Shown piece by piece: positions 38,147-45,617 of a stretch of 47,984 nt of DNA. The first letter of the stretch is position 1. Every line of letters begins with the position of its first letter. A program made the translations under genes and the position numbers. The notes under the pieces are model-generated. The model worked only from the letters and a program-made list of their open reading frames with translations, was not told the DNA's origin and ran no database searches. The stretch spans positions 1 to 47,984 of the IMG/VR virus record IMGVR_UViG_3300035698_011158; one strand, written 5' to 3'. Source of the DNA: a virus.

Positions 38147-38341
38147 TTATTTGGGGTAGTCAATGTATTCTACCTTACGAACCGTAAGCTCCTGCTCCAT
38201 GTGCTTATCAATGATTTTCTTTGATACCAAAAGTGTGAATGCGTTCTGTTCTAGATCGATCCAAACACTATTCCAGTGTAACTGTGCTTGATACCTTATG
38301 CCTACTTTTTTGATTCTATACTTCTTGCCTAATTCAATCAT
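38147..38341 (-). CDS. YRIKK/YIDY small protein, copy A
   Basis: 64 aa: MIELGKKYRIKKVGIRYQAQ, then LHWNSVWIDLEQNAFTLLVS and KKIIDKHMEQELTVRKVEYI-DYPK. Probably beta-beta-alpha-beta. Similar in layout and end (YIDY) to the 64-aa gene at 38577 and more loosely to the 71-aa gene between; presumed tandem duplicates. Confidence 0.75.
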   Translation of the reverse strand: MIELGKKYRIKKVGIRYQAQLHWNSVWIDLEQNAFTLLVSKKIIDKHMEQELTVRKVEYIDYPK

Positions 38342-38351
38342 AACTCACTCC

Positions 38352-38567
38352 TTAGAAATGTTCTTTTGTTACCTTTACGACTTCAAGTTGATGATGATGT
38401 TTAGTGGCGTTTTTTGAACGCCTTATCTTGTCTAGAGCCTGTAGTTTATTGTAGGACTCGAAAATCCTAAACCAATGACCAAAGAAGCCCTCCTTCTTTC
38501 GGACTATGTAGATAGCCACTTCACCATTTCTTCGAATCCTTGTGTCTAGTCTGTAGTATACTTTCAT
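38352..38567 (-). CDS. YRI-type small protein, copy B
   Basis: 71 aa: MKVYYRLDTRIRRNGEVAIY, then IVRKKEGFFGHWFRIFESYN and a helix plus strand (ALDKIRRSKNATKHHHQLEV). Same order of elements as its neighbours, with IRRNGEV in place of IKK. Function unknown. Confidence 0.74.
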   Translation of the reverse strand: MKVYYRLDTRIRRNGEVAIYIVRKKEGFFGHWFRIFESYNKLQALDKIRRSKNATKHHHQLEVVKVTKEHF

Positions 38568-38576
38568 AACCTCTCC

Positions 38577-38771
38577 TTAATAATCGATGTAAGTAGTCTT
38601 GGTTTTAATGCTACCTTGTTCTCTCATCTTATCAATAAAACTCTTTGCTTCATTTAGACCGTCTACAAAAATACCAGTGTCATACCAATGATCCTTTACT
38701 GCGAACTCAACTGAATAATAAACACGATCTCCCCGAACCGTTTTCTTTATCCTGTAACGCCTATTTATCAT
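38577..38771 (-). CDS. YRIKK/YIDY small protein, copy C
   Basis: 64 aa: MINRRYRIKKTVRGDRVYYS, then VEFAVKDHWYDTGIFVDGLN, EAKSFIDKMREQGS and a final KTTYIDY. Shares YRIKK at the start, W in the centre, IDKM/H and YIDY with copy A. Confidence 0.75.
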   Translation of the reverse strand: MINRRYRIKKTVRGDRVYYSVEFAVKDHWYDTGIFVDGLNEAKSFIDKMREQGSIKTKTTYIDY

Positions 38772-38774
38772 AAC

Positions 38775-39017
38775 CTACTCCAATCGGTAATCAACCACAA
38801 GCTTGAATGTAAAGTTTGTTTTACATTTGAAGCAGTGTGCTTTGTACTCAAACTTAGCGAAGATCGATTTCTTGTCATCGCCTATGAGACTAGAAGGGCC
38901 AGCAAGCGAAACATTTTTGCTTCGCATTGCTAGCCATTCACGTTTACAGCTTGGGCAAGTCACCTTGAACTTGCTAACTTCCCTAGCTTTTAGATTGTAT
39001 ACTTGAGCATCTTTCAC
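38775..39017 (-). CDS. Zinc-ribbon-like protein
   Basis: 80 aa, start GTG 39017 (AAGGAAA before it; overlaps the preceding gene by 35 bp). CPSCKREWLAMRSKNVSLAG, then IFAKFEYKAHCFKCKTNFTF: CPSC and CFKC pairs 38 residues apart, consistent with a long-loop ribbon. Function unknown. Confidence 0.66.
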   Translation of the reverse strand: MKDAQVYNLKAREVSKFKVTCPSCKREWLAMRSKNVSLAGPSSLIGDDKKSIFAKFEYKAHCFKCKTNFTFKLVVDYRLE

Positions 39018-39216
39018 GATGATACTTTCCTTTTAACTCAAAACTCTCATTGTAGGTGAACTCAATGTGATGCTGCTCTCTACAACATTCAGCATCAAGT
39101 CTAATAACCGCATTCGAACAATCGCAGAGATCCCACGGGACGAGCTTCCCACACTTTCTACATACTGCTTCATGCATCTGAGAATAATCATAAATCTTAT
39201 TCTTCCTTAAAATCAT
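38983..39216 (-). CDS. Small Cys-rich protein
   Basis: 77 aa: MILRKNKIYDYSQMHEAVCR, then KCGKLVPWDLCDCSNAVIRL and ECCREQHHIEF. Six Cys (CRKCG, CDC, CC) with two His, probably zinc-binding. The ATG shares one base with the upstream TAA. Confidence 0.74.
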   Translation of the reverse strand: MILRKNKIYDYSQMHEAVCRKCGKLVPWDLCDCSNAVIRLDAECCREQHHIEFTYNESFELKGKYHRERCSSIQSKS

Positions 39217-39467
39217 TAGGCTTCTCTGATGATTTGAATATCTAGATTCCCGTCACCGCCTAATTCCGCGTACTTGTCCTCGCCCCACTTCATGATCGTT
39301 TCGAGACTAGTATCCCCGTCATAGATTCTGTAGTAAGACCCATAGCCTAACGAATATATTACAATGACCGATTTTTCTTCATGCATAACAATGCTCCTTA
39401 TTCTGTTTTCTCCTATGATGATATTAGGTTCGTTACCGTCTATCCTTTCTCGCTTTTCTTCTAACAT
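39216..39467 (-). CDS. Small unknown protein
   Basis: 83 aa from ATG 39467, which overlaps the stop of the 295-aa gene by 7 bp. MLEEKRERIDGNEPNIIIGE, then IRSIVMHEEKSVIVIYSLGY, ending in an acidic region. Beta-rich; unknown. Confidence 0.7.
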   Translation of the reverse strand: MLEEKRERIDGNEPNIIIGENRIRSIVMHEEKSVIVIYSLGYGSYYRIYDGDTSLETIMKWGEDKYAELGGDGNLDIQIIREA

Positions 39468-40348
39468 GTCTCCGCTACTTTGCTTGTATCTGGACCCTTC
39501 CAAGGGTAATTGTTAGGTGTTGGACCTACAAATACATTTGCATGAAGTAGTTCGGACCAAACATAACTCTTATCTCCATCGGGAACGCCAAGATTAACAG
39601 CACAATTCATACGACTACCCAAGAAGCAAGTTAAAAACTGTGCTTGATCATCAAGGTTCTTAAGCATCAAGAAATCTCCATACTCGGCGTTGTCGGCAAT
39701 GCGACTCCAAGGATTATAGGGCGCACCTGGGTTTTCCCACACACGATTCTTAAGACAAGATTTCCCCCTTGTATCAGCATCAAGCAACTGCACACCGTTC
39801 GTAAGTAGGATTCCACTCTCTCCAATGTACTTAACAATAAGAGTTCCAAGTATCCATTCGAGTGTCTTAAGATGCCATTCAGTAGAAGAGGGATGAATTA
39901 AATTGTAATCATCAGGATTCTCCAAATGCCACCAACTATGGTCCTTCCAATGATCATCAAGCAATACCCCACGCACATTATAGCTGCTAAGGAAATTCTC
40001 AATATCCATGATAAAGGTTGATATTCTATGGGTTGTAAGTGGATACGCCCATGAATAGCTTTCTACATCGGGATCATCTGGATTCCAATCAATCTTGATT
40101 TCAACAGAGTGATCGATATCCCAAGGAGAAGTCTGTAAGACGTACCTATCATCTTCAGGTTCCATGTAGTAGGGAGACACAAAGTAGTTGAAGAATACTA
40201 TGCACTTTTCTTCTAGCTCTGTCCCCGCAAAGTATTTTATGAAAATGTAGGGAGTCACCACAAGATAGTCATACAGATCAGCATGAGCAATAACGCTCAT
40301 GTCATCACCATTACCACCCGTAATCGTAAGGAAGGTTTTATAGGACAT
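39461..40348 (-). CDS. 295-aa unknown protein, possibly (beta/alpha)-barrel hydrolase-like
   Basis: 295 aa from ATG 40348 (AGAGG 6 bases before). Rich in Trp, Tyr and Asp. ISTFIMDIENFLSSYNVRGV then LLDDHWKDHSWWHLENPDDY recalls the strand-DD core of GH114- or GHL-like glycoside hydrolases (a 'GVLLDD' catalytic strand), and WSRIADNAEYGDFLMLKNLD, PNNYPWKGP later look like barrel strands and loops. No signal peptide. The resemblance is weak, so no enzymatic call is made. Located directly after a cluster of small paralogues. Confidence 0.68.
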   Translation of the reverse strand: MSYKTFLTITGGNGDDMSVIAHADLYDYLVVTPYIFIKYFAGTELEEKCIVFFNYFVSPYYMEPEDDRYVLQTSPWDIDHSVEIKIDWNPDDPDVESYSWAYPLTTHRISTFIMDIENFLSSYNVRGVLLDDHWKDHSWWHLENPDDYNLIHPSSTEWHLKTLEWILGTLIVKYIGESGILLTNGVQLLDADTRGKSCLKNRVWENPGAPYNPWSRIADNAEYGDFLMLKNLDDQAQFLTCFLGSRMNCAVNLGVPDGDKSYVWSELLHANVFVGPTPNNYPWKGPDTSKVAETC

Positions 40349-40350
40349 GA

Positions 40351-40551
40351 TCAACCTCTTATGTCGGGGACTTTGTTATTCGTTATTGTAACAGGTACAG
40401 AATTCGCAATTGAAATAAGCGTGTAATATACATCACCGCCAATTAATTCTGAAGTATAGGGCAACACATGGACATTGTGATCCAACGCCAATTGAATTGC
40501 ATCCCTTAGTGCTTCGGACCCTTCTAATACTTGAACGCTTACTTTAGCCAT
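40351..40551 (-). CDS. Small protein, diverged member of the LETLN tandem family
   Basis: 66 aa from ATG 40551: MAKVSVQVLEGSEALRDAIQ, then LALDHNVHVLPYTSELIGGD and VYYTLISIANSVPVTITNNK. Layout (MAK strand, helix, x-L-x-NV strand, beta hairpin) resembles the three following paralogues, but only loosely. Upstream in-frame codons to 40608 fall inside the neighbouring gene. Confidence 0.66.
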   Translation of the reverse strand: MAKVSVQVLEGSEALRDAIQLALDHNVHVLPYTSELIGGDVYYTLISIANSVPVTITNNKVPDIRG

Positions 40552-40552
40552 A

Positions 40553-40723
40553 TCAAACCAACTCTCCATAGATAATATCATGTCTGACCCCTGGTAGCCA
40601 TTGATCATAATAGGTTAGTATATCTACAATATTAGTTATATTTTCATTGTTATTAAGAGTCTCTAATCCCGCTGCTATCGTAGCATCGTTATAGGTAACT
40701 GTTTTGAGTATCCGTTTAGCCAT
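40553..40723 (-). CDS. LETLN-family small protein, 56 aa
   Basis: ATG 40723 (GGGGGGATC before it) to TGA 40553. MAKRILKTVTYNDATIAAGL, then ETLNNNENITNIVDILTYYD and a short end. A-x-GLETLN-x-N-x(N)I-x-IV is shared with the two neighbours upstream. Fills a gap that has no other gene. Confidence 0.7.
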   Translation of the reverse strand: MAKRILKTVTYNDATIAAGLETLNNNENITNIVDILTYYDQWLPGVRHDIIYGELV

Positions 40724-40731
40724 GATCCCCC

Positions 40732-40923
40732 CTAATCTACTAAGGTTCTATAAAAGACTCGATGATGAATAGCACCCGTTATGATATTGTGACTTATGGT
40801 AATACTTACAATACTCAACACACTTGAATCTTTACTAAGGGTTTCTAATCCCGCGCCAAATACTGTGTCAGCATTATTAACATCATCATAGGATGCCATT
40901 TTAATTGTAGTTTTATGTGCCAT
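40732..40923 (-). CDS. LETLN-family small protein, 63 aa
   Basis: 63 aa: MAHKTTIKMASYDDVNNADT, then VFGAGLETLSKDSSVLSIVS and ITISHNIITGAIHHRVFYRT. Contains GLETL, x-IVSI and VFY, the common signature of the family. Ribosome site GATTAATC is weak; the start is set by the adjacent stop at 40926. Confidence 0.76.
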   Translation of the reverse strand: MAHKTTIKMASYDDVNNADTVFGAGLETLSKDSSVLSIVSITISHNIITGAIHHRVFYRTLVD

Positions 40924-40925
40924 GA

Positions 40926-41102
40926 TTAATCTGTATACTCATGGTAGAAAACATAATGGTATGTCCCGTCTCCAATTTCAAACACAGAATTAATTGCTAC
41001 AATAGCTTTCACATCTGCATTGTCATTGAGCGTTTCTAAAGTGACTGCTATATCAGCGTCCTTTGCTTTTGCCGCCATTTTAAGTGCAACTTTATTTGCC
41101 AT
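40926..41102 (-). CDS. LETLN-family small protein, 58 aa
   Basis: ATG 41102 to TAA 40926. MANKVALKMAAKAKDADIAV, then TLETLNDNADVKAIVAINSV and FEIGDGTYHYVFYHEYTD. Shares TLETLNDN, V-x-AIV-I and VFY. Overlaps the stop of the kinase gene by 11 bp, so it is translationally coupled to it. Confidence 0.7.
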   Translation of the reverse strand: MANKVALKMAAKAKDADIAVTLETLNDNADVKAIVAINSVFEIGDGTYHYVFYHEYTD

Positions 41103-41700
41103 TTTTAGGTTCCTCTCTTGTCATTGTGGCGTAGTAATTGTCCAGCCACTCATTCATTATGCTTTCATTCTCAAACCAGAACTCAACTAGATGTACCGCA
41201 TCATTAGGATAGGTAATCTTGATAGTTAGATCTCTTGGGAGAACGAGCTTTGCTTCTCTTTTTAAATAGGTCCAATGATTTTTAAACCATACTTTAAGAT
41301 GAGTAAATAGTTCTGGATTTTCTTGTGACTCACCATGAGGCTCGTAAAGGTCTTGATGTTTTTTGAGTTTTCCACCATCACGCAAATGACAGAGGATCAC
41401 CTTTACGCCTAGCTCCATGCCTACCGTTTGATAGAAACTAAGCTCCCCTGATCGGTAGGGTGCGCCATCAATAATCACATGCTTAGACCCATCCGTAAAA
41501 CCTTCCTTGATATCCTTACGTAGAATCTCGCGGATCTCCCTTTCCGTTCTTTCCTTATTTTCTTTCAACCAAGGATTGCGTGAAGGAGTGACAACTCTAA
41601 TGTCATGATCCTTAAACAACTCATCTTTTAGATAATTAACGAATGTTGATTTTCCAATCACGGGGCCGCCTGTAATACAAATTATGTAGTTTCCGTCCAT
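41092..41700 (-). CDS. P-loop kinase-like protein
   Basis: 202 aa. CITGGPVIGKSTFVNYLKDE has a Walker A motif (GGPVIGKS, residues 11-18). HVIIDGAPYRSGELSFYQTV looks like a Walker B/lid strand with Asp-Gly-Ala-Pro, typical of small nucleotide or small-molecule kinases. Between them is a charged lid (KENKERTEREIREILRKDIK). Could be a nucleoside monophosphate kinase or a zeta-toxin-like kinase; position among replication genes favours nucleotide metabolism. Substrate not determined. Confidence 0.82.
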   Translation of the reverse strand: MDGNYIICITGGPVIGKSTFVNYLKDELFKDHDIRVVTPSRNPWLKENKERTEREIREILRKDIKEGFTDGSKHVIIDGAPYRSGELSFYQTVGMELGVKVILCHLRDGGKLKKHQDLYEPHGESQENPELFTHLKVWFKNHWTYLKREAKLVLPRDLTIKITYPNDAVHLVEFWFENESIMNEWLDNYYATMTREEPKNGK

Positions 41701-43073
41701 TATTTTCTTCCTTTCAAAAACTCCCTTAAACGATCTTTTCCATGTTGAGAATTACTGGGTTCATCTAAAGATACTCGCTCGTTTTCATCCATGTAATCAG
41801 TCTCGCTCAAGATCTCAACATATGCTGTAGCGGTATCTACAAGAGCGTCAAAAATGATGCCGTCCCTTCCAGCCCTTGATTTTGCTAAGAAGAATGTCCC
41901 CTTATTATTTCTCCTGTCGTCAACAGATCTTTGGAGAGATAAAATCACATCGGCTACTTGTGCTTTCGCGTATGATTCTGAAATATCACTGAGAGTTACA
42001 TATGCTTTATCCATTGAACTTCTGTTTGATTGGCTTGCGGTCCATATAGGTAGGGACTGTTCAACAGCTAGACCGCGCAAACTCTCGTAAATTGATTCAA
42101 GCTCATGACGTTTTTCTTTGAATCTTGAAAGAGGTTTCATCAAGTCGGCATAATCAACAATAATCAAATCGGGAATAAACTTTGTAGTCTTAAGTTTAGC
42201 AATATGTCCTTTGATGCTGGTAACAGAAGCCCCCTTGGTTGGGAATTGCTTGATAACCAAACGTCCCGTAGTATCTTTAATTTTTTCAAGCTGTTTTCCT
42301 ACAACTAGAGGGCTTCGATAGACCTGATCAATCGGCATGTTACAGATACGCGCATCCATTCTTACGCCTACCTGTGTCTCACTCAATTCTAACGTGTAAT
42401 AAACAACATTCAGCCCTTTCATCATTGCTCCGTAGGCCAAGTTCAACAGGACCATAGATTTTCCAACACCTGTTGGAGCTAAGATACAACCTAACTCCCC
42501 TGAAGATAAGCCGCCGCCCAAAATCTCATCCATCGGCGTACCCAACCCTGTTGTGACAGGATTACGCATAATCTTTTGATTTCGATTTTCCAAGTCCTCA
42601 AAATAGACATGACCTAAATCCCTTTCTTGTCCAGCAAGCAATGCTTCTTGCATGATCTTGAAGATCTCATCGTGCTTGCCCTGCTGCAACAGATCAACAG
42701 AATCAAAGAGAGCATTCTCCATAGCTCTGTTCTTGCAGAAGTCAATGCTCTTTTCCTTAACATACTCAAGTGCTGTTCCATCAGACTTTTGAATGTCCTT
42801 AAGAAGCTCAACAATCTGATCGTGGAGAGGGCCTTTGGTTAGATCTTCATTGACCCAATACTTTAGCACATCCATTGAAGGAAAGATGGCCTTACCTTCA
42901 ACATTCTCCTTAAGGAATTCGAAGATCGTGGCATGACCTTCAGTGGAGAAATAGTCTACCTCAAGAATGTCAAGTATCTGCTCAGAGTATGCGTTATCAA
43001 TGATCAACGCATGAAGCACATTGGTTTGAAAGCTGTCCTCTCCAAAGATACTGAAATCTATTTTAGGTGGCAT
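41700..43073 (-). CDS. Replicative DNA helicase, DnaB/T4 gp41-like
   Basis: 457 aa. N-terminal helical domain (1-160) and RecA-like domain: LGCILAPTGVGKSMVLLNLA (Walker A 199-206), VVYYTLELSETQVGVRMDAR with catalytic Glu229, FIPDLIIVDYADLMKP (Walker B, Asp307) and PIWTASQSNRSSMDKAYVTL (sensor Gln348). Hexameric 5'-3' helicase at the fork. Length and motif spacing fit gp41 (475 aa). One-base overlap with the kinase gene. No primase is recognised in the window. Confidence 0.95.
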   Translation of the reverse strand: MPPKIDFSIFGEDSFQTNVLHALIIDNAYSEQILDILEVDYFSTEGHATIFEFLKENVEGKAIFPSMDVLKYWVNEDLTKGPLHDQIVELLKDIQKSDGTALEYVKEKSIDFCKNRAMENALFDSVDLLQQGKHDEIFKIMQEALLAGQERDLGHVYFEDLENRNQKIMRNPVTTGLGTPMDEILGGGLSSGELGCILAPTGVGKSMVLLNLAYGAMMKGLNVVYYTLELSETQVGVRMDARICNMPIDQVYRSPLVVGKQLEKIKDTTGRLVIKQFPTKGASVTSIKGHIAKLKTTKFIPDLIIVDYADLMKPLSRFKEKRHELESIYESLRGLAVEQSLPIWTASQSNRSSMDKAYVTLSDISESYAKAQVADVILSLQRSVDDRRNNKGTFFLAKSRAGRDGIIFDALVDTATAYVEILSETDYMDENERVSLDEPSNSQHGKDRLREFLKGRK

Positions 43074-43302
43074 TATTATCCTTTGGAAGTAGATAGGGTT
43101 TGGGTTCTAGTCTCGCGCAATGGTCCGCTATTAACAGTCCAAGAAGGGTTACGCTTATCCCCCACTTCTCGGTTAATGAGAGGAATGTCTCTCCCTGCGT
43201 ATGTATCTCATGACAGAGAAGTTCACCAAAACTCGCCCCACAACCCGTTGGGCAAGAGAGGTACATTTCCTCTACAGAGTCTCTATACCATTCGAGATTC
43301 AT
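43063..43302 (-). CDS. Conserved-looking small phage protein
   Basis: 79 aa: LSCPTGCGASFGELLCHEIH, then TQGETFLSLTEKWGISVTLL and GLLIADHCARLEP. The TLAEKWGISVTxLGxLIADHCxRLEP form is a helix-turn-helix-like element that I associate with a small family in other phages, and three Cys in the N-terminus may bind metal. Possible DNA-binding protein. Overlaps the helicase start by 11 bp. Confidence 0.8.
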   Translation of the reverse strand: MNLEWYRDSVEEMYLSCPTGCGASFGELLCHEIHTQGETFLSLTEKWGISVTLLGLLIADHCARLEPKPYLLPKDNNAT

Positions 43303-43304
43303 TG

Positions 43305-43520
43305 TTACTCGTCCTCCGTATAGTCACACCAAAATTCAACCATTGTTTTTTCGGATTCTAAATCTAAGATGAGGTGTTTTACTGTATACACCAAACTTTT
43401 ACCATTACTATCTGAAATATCTACTTCCTGCCTAAGATATGCTTCAACTGACGCAAGCTTATCGATAGAAATATCTCCAAGACCGTAAGATCCCTTACTT
43501 GATATAATTACTGCCTTCAT
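43305..43520 (-). CDS. Small unknown protein
   Basis: 71 aa: MKAVIISSKGSYGLGDISID, then KLASVEAYLRQEVDISDSNG, LVYTVKHLILDLESEKTMVE. Alpha/beta, acidic end. Between exonuclease and helicase; one-base overlap with the exonuclease gene. No family recognised. Confidence 0.78.
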   Translation of the reverse strand: MKAVIISSKGSYGLGDISIDKLASVEAYLRQEVDISDSNGKSLVYTVKHLILDLESEKTMVEFWCDYTEDE

Positions 43521-44515
43521 TACTTGTCCTCCTGCGAGAGTTTATACTGCAAGGTCTTGAATGGAAGCAGCCAACTATCGAAGTATTCAATGAGCCTCAT
43601 CGCTCCATCCTGTATGAAAAGCATTCGAAGCTGTAACTTCTGGCACTTCAAACCATGATTCATATCGGCCAACCAATCTTGGAACTTGTCGTAGCAGAAC
43701 ATAGGAATGTCTGGTTCGATCAATTGGATGATGCTGTAGTTAGCTTCAATCAACTTGGGATCTTCCACGACCTTTTCGATTGCCTTGAAATGCTTTTTCT
43801 CTTGCACCTGTTTCTGACTGAAGGCAATCACATCACTAGGATACTTACGCTCTGACTCTGTGATCAAAGGGAAGCACTTCACAGCAGACTTAAAGCCCAC
43901 GCCTTGAAGGCCCATGATGTTGTCACTCTTGTCACCCGTAAGGGCGCGAAGGATTGGGAAGTTCTCTGGCGTTACTTGAAACTGCTCTTTGACTGTAGCA
44001 TTGGTGATGTATGTTTTCTTCATCGGTTGATAGATGCTAATGTGTCTCTCATCATTGACGAGTTGGAAGAAATCCTTGTCCGTTGAATAGATAACCTTCT
44101 CGTAGTCATCGAAGGCTTGGTTCTGGCAAACATACGCAATGATATCATCAGCCTCAACCCCTGGACATACTAACTGATTTACAGGTAGCAAGTCAAGGTA
44201 TTTCTTCAAGCGGGTTAGTTGATAGTTGAAGCTGTTGTCCTGTTGCTCTAAATCATCGAAGGGCATCAAGATCTTACGTGCCTTCTTCACTCGGTTAATC
44301 TTGTAATCAGCATAGATTCTCTTGCGCTTTGTGGAACCACCTTCATCCCAACACAATAAAATTCTGTCTGGTTTCGTGGCTTCCATAACATGACGAAGGG
44401 AACTTAGAAATCCAATTGTTCCTCCAAGGTGTATTCCGTTGTCATTTTGTAAAGGGACTATGGCAAAATTTCTGATAAATGTGTTCATCACATCAATCAA
44501 CAGTATCTTTTTCAT
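43520..44515 (-). CDS. 5'-3' exonuclease, T4 RNase H-like (FEN family)
   Basis: 331 aa from ATG 44515; the longer frame to 44557 is rejected. Family motifs: MKKILLIDVMNTFIRNFAIV (Asp8), ILLCWDEGGSTKRKRIYADY (Asp57), GVEADDIIAYVC (Glu121, Asp123, Asp124), VIYSTDKDFFQLV (Asp145, Asp148) and LTGDKSDNIMGLQGVGFKSA (Asp195, Asp198, then the H3TH loop). All metal-binding acidic residues are present. Removes RNA primers from Okazaki fragments. Size matches T4 RNase H (305 aa). Confidence 0.95.
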   Translation of the reverse strand: MKKILLIDVMNTFIRNFAIVPLQNDNGIHLGGTIGFLSSLRHVMEATKPDRILLCWDEGGSTKRKRIYADYKINRVKKARKILMPFDDLEQQDNSFNYQLTRLKKYLDLLPVNQLVCPGVEADDIIAYVCQNQAFDDYEKVIYSTDKDFFQLVNDERHISIYQPMKKTYITNATVKEQFQVTPENFPILRALTGDKSDNIMGLQGVGFKSAVKCFPLITESERKYPSDVIAFSQKQVQEKKHFKAIEKVVEDPKLIEANYSIIQLIEPDIPMFCYDKFQDWLADMNHGLKCQKLQLRMLFIQDGAMRLIEYFDSWLLPFKTLQYKLSQEDK

Positions 44516-44578
44516 ATTCCAAAAACTCCTCTTTTGTTTTTGTAAACTTCCTAGCATTGCAACTACGACAAAATTGAA
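44503..44578 (-). pseudogene. Possible 3' remnant of a small zinc-finger gene
   Basis: Between the GC-rich gene and the exonuclease, a frame reads IQFCRSCNARKFTKTKEEFL then EYEKDTVD and stops at 44503 within the exonuclease start, with one CxxC pair. No ATG, GTG or TTG is in frame with the peptide near its beginning (the first codon is ATT), and the sequence upstream in the same frame belongs to the GC-rich gene. It looks like the end of a gene whose beginning was lost, but coding potential is not proven. Confidence 0.35.
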
Positions 44579-44929
44579 TTACTCCTTCTCTAGCAGGGAC
44601 TCGGCGCGGGTGATGGCGGCCTTGTGTTTCTCGATGATCGTCAAGGCGCTGTCTGCCCTTCTGTGGTCGTTCAGCCTGTAGGCAACGCCTAGCTTCTGGT
44701 ATCCATTGACCAGCTTAACTAGGTCGCTCACCAACTCCCGCAGGGCTGCTTCGCGCTCAATGAGTTGCTGGTAAGCATCCAATATTCGAAGGGCTTCCTT
44801 ATAGCCACTCATCAGGCTTGGATTTGGCATCGGGTCACGCTTTAAGTTCCTGAGCGCAAGACCAACAGCATATTTAGCATCTTGCCATTTGGCTCTTTGC
44901 ACTTCCTCCACGCTAGGACATTTTTTCAT
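44579..44929 (-). CDS. GC-rich helical protein, probably recently acquired
   Basis: 116 aa from ATG 44929 (GGAGAG at good spacing; upstream codons are in the preceding gene). Almost all helical: EEVQRAKWQDAKYAVGLALR, then ILDAYQQLIEREAALRELVS, AITRAESLLEKE. The 3' third is unusually GC-rich: I count 71 G/C in 120 bases (44581-44700), against roughly 30% in the 60 bases at 44461. Function unknown. Confidence 0.78.
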   Translation of the reverse strand: MKKCPSVEEVQRAKWQDAKYAVGLALRNLKRDPMPNPSLMSGYKEALRILDAYQQLIEREAALRELVSDLVKLVNGYQKLGVAYRLNDHRRADSALTIIEKHKAAITRAESLLEKE

Positions 44930-45411
44930 GATAACTCTCCATGAGAGACAGAAGAAGTCACCCACTGTACTTGCTGTTCAAACGTTTCTTCGCTTCCCCA
45001 CTCATTACGCCTAAGCAAAATGGTAATAAGAGCATAGTTAGCAAGGTCGAGAAGAGTATCTTCAATAGTTTCATCTTTAACTTCTGCATCATTGTCCTCC
45101 CATAGAAGAGTCTTGAGTCTATTCATCTTGTCATTCATACGAACAAAGCAAGCTCTCTCGCCAAGGTCGCTGATATTGTCTGAGCCGTAATCGTGGTTCT
45201 TCTGCTTGGCCTTGTCGAACATTTCCTTGAGCAAGTTTGTGTAGTGACAAGGTGGAAAGCGTTCTGGAATGTGAAAGTAATCTATATCGCCCCAATTCTG
45301 AAAAGCTGGTTGGTCAATGATATGTTCTTCATAAGCTTCTTTCATATTAACCTCGTAAAGATCAGCCTTAATTTCTTCCCATTCTTTGGAACTCAAATGT
45401 GTATAGTCCAT
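44926..45411 (-). CDS. Nmad1/DUF1599-type protein
   Basis: 161 aa. The second half matches the DUF1599 (nucleotide modification associated domain 1) pattern: KAKQKNHDYGSDNISDLGER, ACFVRMNDKMNRLKTLLWED, then VKDETIEDTLLDLANYALIT. E-x-x-xD-x-LLDLANYA is the helix seen in all-alpha NTP pyrophosphatase-like folds. The N-terminal 70 residues are unlike the family. Role in nucleotide metabolism is inferred from family and neighbours. 4-bp overlap with the GC-rich gene. Confidence 0.87.
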   Translation of the reverse strand: MDYTHLSSKEWEEIKADLYEVNMKEAYEEHIIDQPAFQNWGDIDYFHIPERFPPCHYTNLLKEMFDKAKQKNHDYGSDNISDLGERACFVRMNDKMNRLKTLLWEDNDAEVKDETIEDTLLDLANYALITILLRRNEWGSEETFEQQVQWVTSSVSHGELS

Positions 45412-45412
45412 A

Positions 45413-45616
45413 TTATCCCCTAACCCTGTTATAGATTTCTAGATGTTCAGGTCCAAGTGTTGACCAAGACCCACCTTGCGAATCGTACTTAAACTCTTGA
45501 ACCTTTCCACACACGCTGCACTTTCGAAAACCCTCATATTCCCATTCAATAGGCTCATCCAAATATGTTCCCTTGTGAATTTTCGGGTCTTTGATCCACT
45601 TGTGAAATATATGCAT
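45413..45616 (-). CDS. Small single-CxxC protein
   Basis: 67 aa from ATG 45616 (upstream frame lies in the HNH gene). MHIFHKWIKDPKIHKGTYLD, then FRKCSVCGKVQEFKYDSQGG with GPEHLEIYNRV. Trp/His-rich with CSVCG; similar to short phage proteins of the 'HxWxK...C.xCGKVQ' kind. One zinc site if combined with His. Function unknown. Confidence 0.74.
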   Translation of the reverse strand: MHIFHKWIKDPKIHKGTYLDEPIEWEYEGFRKCSVCGKVQEFKYDSQGGSWSTLGPEHLEIYNRVRG

Positions 45617-45617
45617 A

